From positions 1 to 23,517 of the forward strand of contig LT649487.1 in NCBI GenBank assembly GCA_900128395.1: a stretch of DNA of 23,517 bases, given 5' to 3'. Position 1 is the first letter of the stretch; every line of letters starts with the position of its first letter. Below are positions 17,391-23,517 of this stretch, in pieces. The notes beneath the pieces were generated by a model. That model saw only the letters and a list, made by a program, of their open reading frames with translations, was not told the DNA's origin and searched no databases. The translations under genes were made by a program, and so were the position numbers. Origin of the DNA: Stramenopiles sp. TOSAG23-2. Lineage: Eukaryota > Sar.

Positions 17391-17414
17391 GAAGCGGTCA
17401 TATATGACCGCTTC
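17391..17414. repeat. Palindrome, copy 3
   Basis: A 24-bp copy lies six bases inside the right terminal repeat. Copy-to-copy offsets are about 305 and 308 bases. Confidence 0.95.
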
Positions 17415-17420
17415 CTTCAA

Positions 17421-17441
17421 AAAAGTCCCCCGACGAGAAGG
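17421..17441 (-). repeat. Right terminal inverted repeat
   Basis: This is the exact reverse complement of 16755-16775, followed by TTAA at 17442-17445. Confidence 0.95.
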
Positions 17442-17445
17442 TTAA

Positions 17446-17788
17446 TGTGCCCTTCAAAATGATAATATGCTCCTTAGGTTTATATGGGAATAGCATTAAG
17501 TAACATGTTATTCACGGAGATTTTTTTAGATTATTTTGTGTGGTTTGTTTGTTGTTGGCAAGCAAGTTTTGCATAATAATATTATTAAATATTTTACATG
17601 TAGTGCTCGTGTATAAAATATATATTGTTTTAGAGATAGAAATATCATAGATATAATCATTATCGTACAAACAACATATATATATAGATAGATAGAGAGA
17701 AAGACCTATATATAAATACCATTGTGAACAAATTTTTGACATTTCGTTAGGTTCAATTTCTTTAAAATTTAAATCGTTATCAGTTTCA
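17446..17788 (+). promoter_or_regulatory. Upstream region of the phosphatase/gelsolin gene
   Basis: These 343 bases lie between the right TTAA of the element and the ATG at 17789. They include a TATATATAGATAGATAGAGAGAAAG stretch in parts (about 17678-17705) and TATATAAATA near 17708. The presumed promoter is close to the transposon end. Confidence 0.45.
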
Positions 17789-19735
17789 ATGAAAGCGTTG
17801 TATAGATTAGCAATAGGTGGAAAACAATCAAAGCACCCGACGAATGATACCAACGATAACAAGCAAAATACAACTACAACGGATGAGCAGAAAGAGAAAC
17901 TTAGCCTTGGTTTAAACATATCGTCAGCAAGTACTACTAATAATGATACGAAACCTAAGCAAACGTCTTCGTCAATGTCATTAGGTCTGTTACCATCAAA
18001 GGGTGGTGGTGAAATACGTCAACCAACGGTATCTGTAGTTGGAAATAGGTCTTTAGCCAATAATAATAGTAATAACCATAATAATAATTTTGATAATAAT
18101 AATAACAATAGTAATAACTGCAGGAATTACGATAATGTCGAAAATTTAAAGATAAACAAAAATACGATTAATACCCCAACAAATTTCAATAACCCAGCGC
18201 TAACTTCACGTGTTGGAATTGATGAAACACTTGATACATCTAGAGGAAGAAGTGAAAAACCGAATGTTACGATAAATAATATTGCCGCAGCTGCAAATAT
18301 TATGGGTGAAACTGAACGTAAATCTTTAAAACTAGCTGCAGTTGAAAATGAATGTAGTGAAATTCTTCCATATCTATTTGTGTCTGGTGAAGCTGTTGCA
18401 AGAAATTTAAAATTATTACAATCAAAAGGTATAACAGATATTATCAATTGTGCTGGTGTTGAGTGTAAGAATTATTTTGAAAATAACTTTCGTTATGTAA
18501 CTATCAAACTTTCAGATAGTAAGACGGCACGTATTGATCGTTACATATATGCAATAATCAACCAGGTAGAAGCAATTAGGAAAAATGGTGGCCGTGTATT
18601 GATCCATTGCTGGCAAGGGGTTTCCCGCTCGGTTTCATTTGTCGTAGCATATTTAATGTGGCAACAAAATTTAACCTTCGAAAATGCAAAGAGCACTGTC
18701 CGTAAAGTACGAAATGTTGCACGTCCAAATATGGGATTCCAATGCCAATTGATGGAATGGCGACGTTTACGAAATGAAACGTTTGAACAATTAGATTCTC
18801 GTCTATATGCGTTGTTATACGATAAAAATATTACAGGTATATCCTCTAATATTCTTCCACAACTATGTTTAATGGAAAATTCCACTAAATCCTGTGTACC
18901 TCAAGTTAAATATTTAGATCCAAGGGGATGCTTCTTGTTGCATACAAAAGGCCCAATTACGTCTAATGAAGAAGGGGAAGAGATGCAACAACAAAAACCA
19001 TGTTTGTATATATGGAAAGGTATCGAATGTAATAGTAAGGTTATTGAAAAAATGCAAGAACAAATTAATGGCATATGCCGAAATTTAATGGAAAATGAAA
19101 TTGGGGCGAAAGATGCGAAAGTTGTTTATGTAGGTTCTATGAGTGATGATGATGTATTTAGCAAGAACACAGAAATTACTTATAGTAAACCATCGGATGA
19201 AAAGCATTTTTGGTCATGTCTTGGTTCGGATGATACTAGCGATAAATCAATAACAAAACAAGCATCATATGATACGTTTTGGGATGCGACGAAGGCGCTG
19301 GGAGTGGAAATGGGATCGTTAGAAACCGTGAATGAAAATCTTAACAACACTGCTAGCAATGATATTAATAATAGCACCAGTGATGATGGAGATGATGGAG
19401 AAATTGCTCTATATAAATATACAGGAGCGATAGAAAAGTTTGAATCCGATAATAAATGGGAACATTTATATGGTTATGAATGGGAAGATTTAGGAGATAA
19501 TAATGCAAGTGAAGATATATTTTTGATTGCAAATAAATCGAAAGCATATTTATTTATTGGTGCAAAGTGCACTTATTCTTTCGTAAAAGAAACACCTGCA
19601 AGTATTCACGCATGCATCAATGATGTAATTTTAAAAGCTGGCGATTTGTCATGGACAGGTAAAAATATTATAGTTGTCATGGAGCAATTAGGATTATCTG
19701 ATGAATTTTGTGATTTCTTTGAACTAGGAATGTAA
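17789..19735 (+). CDS. Dual-specificity phosphatase plus gelsolin-like protein (MKP1-like)
   Basis: The 648-residue product has an Asn/Ser-rich N-terminus (1-175), a dual-specificity phosphatase domain (about 188-335) and gelsolin-like segments after it. The phosphatase active site is HCWQGVSRS (273-281), with C274 and R280. The likely general acid is D243 in LSDSK, and the ARPN motif at 311-314 follows. The gelsolin-like part shows LDPRGCFLLHT (376-386), LYIWKGIECN (406-415) and FWSCLG (474-479). A second, weaker segment is IFLIANKSKAYLFIGAKC (577-594). This order is known from plant MAP kinase phosphatase 1, which dephosphorylates MAP kinases. Both active-site residues are intact, so it should be active. 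The first ATG is used. The upstream transposon sits about 340 bases away. Confidence 0.88.
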   Translation: MKALYRLAIGGKQSKHPTNDTNDNKQNTTTTDEQKEKLSLGLNISSASTTNNDTKPKQTSSSMSLGLLPSKGGGEIRQPTVSVVGNRSLANNNSNNHNNNFDNNNNNSNNCRNYDNVENLKINKNTINTPTNFNNPALTSRVGIDETLDTSRGRSEKPNVTINNIAAAANIMGETERKSLKLAAVENECSEILPYLFVSGEAVARNLKLLQSKGITDIINCAGVECKNYFENNFRYVTIKLSDSKTARIDRYIYAIINQVEAIRKNGGRVLIHCWQGVSRSVSFVVAYLMWQQNLTFENAKSTVRKVRNVARPNMGFQCQLMEWRRLRNETFEQLDSRLYALLYDKNITGISSNILPQLCLMENSTKSCVPQVKYLDPRGCFLLHTKGPITSNEEGEEMQQQKPCLYIWKGIECNSKVIEKMQEQINGICRNLMENEIGAKDAKVVYVGSMSDDDVFSKNTEITYSKPSDEKHFWSCLGSDDTSDKSITKQASYDTFWDATKALGVEMGSLETVNENLNNTASNDINNSTSDDGDDGEIALYKYTGAIEKFESDNKWEHLYGYEWEDLGDNNASEDIFLIANKSKAYLFIGAKCTYSFVKETPASIHACINDVILKAGDLSWTGKNIIVVMEQLGLSDEFCDFFELGM

Positions 19736-20119
19736 TGAGTATTCGTAATCATATCATATAATCTGTGTAGAGAGCTTGAGAGATATGACGTATGCTATAT
19801 TACATAAAAAAATATGTGAGAGGTACGAACCGTAAAAGTTTTTTAATGCACACGCACTTTATTTACGTACGAAGTCTATATTTTAATATATATATATATC
19901 ATAATATATACGACTTCTTCGTACTGTTGGTACAATTTTACTCCCCGGTACAATTTATTCTCCCGCCTTCCTATATGATGTTCGTTTTCCATCAACTGCA
20001 AGTTGATACGAACCGTTCGTACCTCTATTTACCTTCGTTTGTTCGTACATTCTAGAAGAAAGACTTTCTCACAACCAATCCCACACTTCTTTCTATCTTT
20101 TCTCTTCTCTCTCTCCTTT
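19736..20119. terminator. Convergent 3' intergenic region rich in inverted repeats
   Basis: Between the phosphatase/gelsolin (+) and CRYZL1-like (-) 3' ends lie several hairpins. GAGGTACGAAC (19820-19830) is inverted at 20015-20025. GTACGAAGTC (19867-19876) pairs with 19912-19924 apart from a 3-base bulge. ATCAACT/AGTTGAT (19991-20007) and TACGAAC/GTTCGTA (20007-20021) are tight hairpins. They may act in 3' end formation of both genes; this is inferred. Confidence 0.45.
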
Positions 20120-21424
20120 TTATATCTTGATTAATACTCTTCCTACACGACTATTTTCATTTTCTAACAAACGATGTGCTTCACGTATTTGACTTAAATT
20201 AAACGAGGTACATGGTAATGGTCGTAATTTACCTTCCGCAACACTTCTCATAACTGTATCTAATATATGCATAAATTTACCTTGTTTGCTTGGACTTAAT
20301 AACCATGCTTGTGTAAATATAAACGATATAGATCCATTTTTTAAATTTAAAATCTCTGTTTCATCTGGATCTAATTGCATACTTTTCGATCTAGTTACCC
20401 AACTACCATGTGCACCTAATGATTTTATTAACGAACGTTTTCGTTGTATTGGATCTAATACTAATGTGGATGATGTATTATTCAAAAATGATGTCGAGGA
20501 AGATGATGTAGTAGATGATGAAGATGTTTTTGTCACTGGTAAACCAACAAATGCCATTTGTTGAATATTATTATTATTATTATTATTATCAACATGATTA
20601 TTTTCATTTCCATTGTTAAATGGATTACCAAATGGATTCGTATCACTCCTTACTACTTCATCAACTTGTACATTTACATTTGTTGTTGATTCTACATTTT
20701 TTTGATAAACATTTTCATCTGAATAAATAACTTTTGTTTCTACAATATAATCTACACCAATACCATCCGTTTCTTCCATAATTATTTCAGCAACATCTTC
20801 TTGCAATTCATCTATTACACGTGCAACAGTATTTCCAAACACTTCTAAAAACGATACATGTTCTTGTGAACATGCTGTAACAAATATACGCAGACCAAGT
20901 TCAGCAGCATATTGTATTAAGACAAACCCTTCTGGGGAGGCACCATCACAAATTAAAATAGATGAATTACGGTCTACTTTAAGATTATAATGTAATGCTG
21001 TGATACTAAAAACACCTGGTCCAATCGCCATGGCGGCATCATCATCTAATACTAAATTTGGCTTTTTGATGACACTATGTTCATTTACAATCACATATTC
21101 AGCACATGCACCCGTACGTTTTGTAATAGAACATAATCCACATACTTCATCATTTATTTTGACATTGGTTACTGCAGTTCCAATATTTTCTACTGTCCCA
21201 GCAAATTCATAACCTAATATATATGGTTGTTTATTATTTTGAAAATCATCTTCTTGTATCTTCTCCCATTCCCCTTTTCTAACTTCTACATCTAATGCAC
21301 TTAAAGCAACGGCCGTTATACGGATCAAAACTTGCTCTGGATTACTGATTATCGGCTTTTGTATATTTGTATAATAAATTAATGATTCTGGACCACCATA
21401 TTGTTTTAAAATGGCAGTTTTCAT
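20120..21424 (-). CDS. CRYZL1: Quinone oxidoreductase-like protein 1 (CRYZL1-like), MDR superfamily
   Basis: The 434-residue product is a zinc-free medium-chain dehydrogenase/reductase, expected to use NADPH. The GroES-like half (about 1-135) shows LGYEFAGTVENIG (70-82) and NDEVCGL. The cofactor half has ILICDGASPEGFVLIQYAAE (156-175), close to the corresponding segment of animal CRYZL1, then VTACSQEH (182-189) and GIGVDYIVE (221-229). The C-terminal LGAHGSWVT (336-344), MQLDPDET (349-356) and SKQGKFMHILD (379-389) also follow CRYZL1 order. An Asn/Ser-rich insertion (about 240-325) separates the cofactor half from the C-terminal part. Zinc-binding cysteines of classic alcohol dehydrogenases are absent. 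The substrate of this family is not established. The ATG at 21424 gives the expected MKTAILKQYG start. Confidence 0.85.
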   Translation of the reverse strand: MKTAILKQYGGPESLIYYTNIQKPIISNPEQVLIRITAVALSALDVEVRKGEWEKIQEDDFQNNKQPYILGYEFAGTVENIGTAVTNVKINDEVCGLCSITKRTGACAEYVIVNEHSVIKKPNLVLDDDAAMAIGPGVFSITALHYNLKVDRNSSILICDGASPEGFVLIQYAAELGLRIFVTACSQEHVSFLEVFGNTVARVIDELQEDVAEIIMEETDGIGVDYIVETKVIYSDENVYQKNVESTTNVNVQVDEVVRSDTNPFGNPFNNGNENNHVDNNNNNNNIQQMAFVGLPVTKTSSSSTTSSSSTSFLNNTSSTLVLDPIQRKRSLIKSLGAHGSWVTRSKSMQLDPDETEILNLKNGSISFIFTQAWLLSPSKQGKFMHILDTVMRSVAEGKLRPLPCTSFNLSQIREAHRLLENENSRVGRVLIKI

Positions 21425-21949
21425 GGTTGTGTGTGTGTGAAATGGTAATTATATATATATTATATATATCTATTTGATACAATCTTGTTTCGTATTTCAA
21501 TGAATTCTTCAATAATAATTAATTATTTTATCTATGTATATTTAATATTAAAAACTACGTTCAATATATATATGCATGTCTTTCTAATTTGTATATTTTG
21601 ATTGACTCTTTTGCAGATATATTCATATATATGTTTATTCAATCAAACAGTTAAAAAATTTCTTCTGGTTTTCCGTCGTTCAAATATGGTTTAATAAATG
21701 GTAGAGGTAGTCAATTAGAAAAGTGAAAAATAATATATATGTATAGAAAGGAATTGATATCACGGATCATAACAATCATCTTTATAATTTTCAAACAAAA
21801 AAGGGAAAAAGAAATATCATTTATAGAATAAATATCTTCTTTTATTATTTTGTTATACATACGTTGTTGAATATATATAATAAATCATTTAATTTTTTTA
21901 TATTTTTCATTAATAATACTAATAATTACTTTTCAAAAACAATTATAAC
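21425..21949. promoter_or_regulatory. Divergent intergenic and promoter region
   Basis: This lies between the divergent CRYZL1-like (-) and two-exon (+) genes. It contains a GT run (about 21426-21437), TA microsatellites (about 21451-21469) and further AT-rich text. I see no gene or structured RNA. Confidence 0.5.
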
Positions 21950-23034
21950 ATGTCTGGTACAGCAAATAATTCTACAAATGCATCTGATGTTGGTTTAATT
22001 GTTCAAGGAACATTGATATTTCTATCAGCAGTAGTAGGTGTTTTGGGATATGTTATACAATCAAGGCTTAGTCAAAAAGAAGCTGCAAGGCAATTATTAA
22101 TTCAACAAAAAGAACATGGACGTCAGTTGAAATTGAAAAGGGTTAGGCAACAAATTGAAATTTTTGTTGGACCTGCATTAGCATATATAGATGCATATGG
22201 AAGATTATTTGCAAGATCAATCATGCATTATTTCAATCCAGGATTCAATTTTAACCAACTGTCAGAAGAAATCATGGGATTTCCTATGACAAATTGGGGT
22301 ACCATGGATGTTTGTTATGGTCAAGGTTGGATGTTAACAAAAGAAAATGAAAAAATTGTTTTAAATGACCCGGAAGGGGAAATGGCAAAACGTTATCGTG
22401 ATATTACTCGTGTTATTATCTATAAATATTTAGAACCATTAAGTAAATTGATCATGGAACATGGTAATGCACAGCAATTTCGACCATCAATGGCAGATTT
22501 TAAAAAGCAATTTCCTGGTTTAGCAAATGCAAATCGTCCTAGACATCTTGTATTATACGATATGAAAATTTGGACCGATGAATTTCTATATAGTAAGTTT
22601 ATATATATGTCACATCTGTTGCATTTAATTAATAATTTTTTTCTTTCTATTGTTATATATATATAGTATAGTTCAGATATATATGGCAGATTCAAAACTA
22701 TCACACATCCATACTAACAACCACAACAACAACTTCACCAATCACGCGATATACTTATATAGTTATAGAAAGTCATTGGGATAAAGGGGATTATAAGATC
22801 TTGTATCCAAAAGCATGTAAATTATCAATAGCTACATATCCATATTTATCTACGATGTTGGAAAATTTATTAAAGGAGGAAAAAGAATTAACAGTTGGTG
22901 ATTTTGCAGAGCATCATACAAGAGAGGATGATGATATTAATGATAGTTTACAAAAATTGAAAAATATCAATTTTACAAAAACTACAACATATGCAACCAC
23001 GGACAAAGATACAAAGGTGGAGATTAAAAAATAA
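21950..23034 (+). CDS. Two-exon single-span membrane protein of unknown function
   Basis: Exon 1 is 21950-22592 and exon 2 is 22763-23034, giving 304 residues. Without splicing, exon 1 runs into low-complexity sequence and stops, and exon 2 has no ATG. Splicing joins DEFLY to IIESHWDKGDYKILYPKA without a frame break. The N-terminus has one hydrophobic span (about 13-37), then a basic, probably coiled stretch (41-70). A conserved-looking domain begins at IEIFVGPALAYIDAYGRLFA (69-88), with later NWGTMDVCYGQGW (115-127). The C-terminus is charged. I do not recognise a named family, though similar anchored proteins with an FVGP segment occur in algae as far as I recall. Topology suggests a tail of about 265 residues on one side of a membrane. 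No function is proposed. Confidence 0.75.
22593..22762 (+). other. Spliceosomal intron, 170 bp
   Basis: The 5' site is GTAAGT (22593-22598). An exact TACTAAC branch sequence is at 22712-22718. The 3' site TATATAG ends at 22762 and is the first AG after the branch point. The intron is phase 1, and splicing restores one open frame. Confidence 0.85.
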
Positions 23035-23517
23035 AAAAACATATTTTAGAGTGTGTATAATATGTACATGTAACATTAACATTTCTGGTGTGTTATGTGT
23101 GAAAAATATTAATAAATATTTACACGCGACTGGCGTTCTACTGGACTTTTGACAACGATATAAAGGTGGGTCATATCAATATATCACACACACCTTCTTA
23201 CATCTTTTTCTTCAACTACTCCTTTGTTACTTTTATAATTTATGAAAGATAATTTATGTTCTTTCAATGGTAATTATAATTCTTATTCACCTTTTTCTTT
23301 TTATAACTGCTGCAGTGTGTGGTGAATTTAAATTGTTTTAGTTTGTTGTTGAAGTAAAGACGGACTTTTTTTTTATATGTTGATGAGGCGATTTTATACC
23401 TTTTATTCGATGGAACAACGAAAGAATATATGTAATAAAAGGAAAAGGTATTCATGTGGCAAATAGGAAAATGAACAAATACCAAAACGGGAAGGAGAGA
23501 AAAACAAGAAAAGATGA
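23035..23517. other. AT-rich terminal flank
   Basis: This is the 3' flank of the two-exon gene up to the window edge. It has A- and T-runs and no credible coding frame or RNA gene on either strand. Confidence 0.5.

Larger units (their letters stand above)
16755..17441. mobile_element. Non-autonomous piggyBac-like DNA transposon (MITE), 687 bp
   Basis: Perfect 21-bp terminal inverted repeats begin CCTTCTCGTCGGGGGAC (16755-16775) and end with the exact complement (17421-17441). The element is bounded on both sides by TTAA (16751-16754 and 17442-17445). TTAA duplications plus ends starting CC are known features of the piggyBac superfamily. There is no transposase or other credible ORF, so it would need an enzyme supplied in trans. 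Identical end repeats suggest fairly recent activity. If the duplication is read as TTA with ends starting ACC, a Harbinger-type origin is the alternative. It sits between the 5' ends of the pyrophosphatase (-) and phosphatase/gelsolin (+) genes and so lies in their promoter space. Confidence 0.88.

Noticed and set aside
16778-17414. CRISPR-like array (three repeats, equal spacing)
   Set aside because: There are only three palindromic copies with spacers of about 280 bases, inside terminal inverted repeats in a eukaryotic genome. The transposon explanation fits better.
22666-22762. Alternative 3' splice sites at AGs upstream of the TACTAAC sequence (near 22666 and 22691)
   Set aside because: They precede the branch sequence, and only the AG at 22761-22762 lies directly after it and restores the frame into exon 2 with a continuous protein.

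Overview
This is eukaryotic nuclear DNA. The genes are widely spaced and separately promoted on both strands, and the intergenic DNA is very AT-rich with TA, CA and AAT microsatellites. The proteins carry long Asn, Asp, Lys and Gln runs. There is a Pol III tRNA gene with A and B boxes and a T-run terminator, and one spliceosomal intron with GTAAGT, TACTAAC and TAG signals. The gene set (type II H+-pyrophosphatase, plant-type phosphatase plus gelsolin protein, SOUL protein, MORN protein, CRYZL1-like reductase, and an SDR with a YGHHMSK active-site segment) suggests a protist, perhaps a stramenopile or other alga. That placement is inference from remembered family resemblance.

Layout from left to right. 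1-1567: membrane-anchored PhoD-like phosphatase (+). 1869-2707: two abutting reading frames (-) of unknown function, possibly one frameshifted gene. 3428-4174: phosphatidylinositol synthase (+). 4674-5630: membrane-anchored SDR (-) whose usual catalytic Tyr is His. 5999-6661: SOUL haem-binding-like protein (-) with a triplicated motif. 7082-7155: tRNA-Val(AAC), followed directly by a 729-base tract with only four adenines on the + strand, then a compositionally foreign repeat-bearing block. 8531-9400: a decayed or unresolved coding region. 9676-10935: 2OG-Fe(II) oxygenase-like protein (-). 11550-13832: 15-unit MORN protein (-). 14246-16315: H+-pyrophosphatase (-) that loses its C-terminal part. 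16755-17441: a 687-bp non-autonomous DNA transposon with 21-bp terminal inverted repeats and TTAA duplications (piggyBac-like), carrying three evenly spaced copies of a perfect palindrome. 17789-19735: dual-specificity phosphatase plus gelsolin-like protein, MKP1-like (+). 20120-21424: CRYZL1-like reductase (-). 21950-23034: two-exon membrane protein of unknown function (+).

The genes form no operon or obvious pathway. The most unusual material is non-genic: the TTAA-flanked element with its palindromes, and the adenine-depleted tract starting at the tRNA terminator. Within genes, the most notable points are the truncated pyrophosphatase ending in a GC-rich hairpin, the SDR Tyr-to-His change, and the tandem duplications in the SOUL and MORN proteins.
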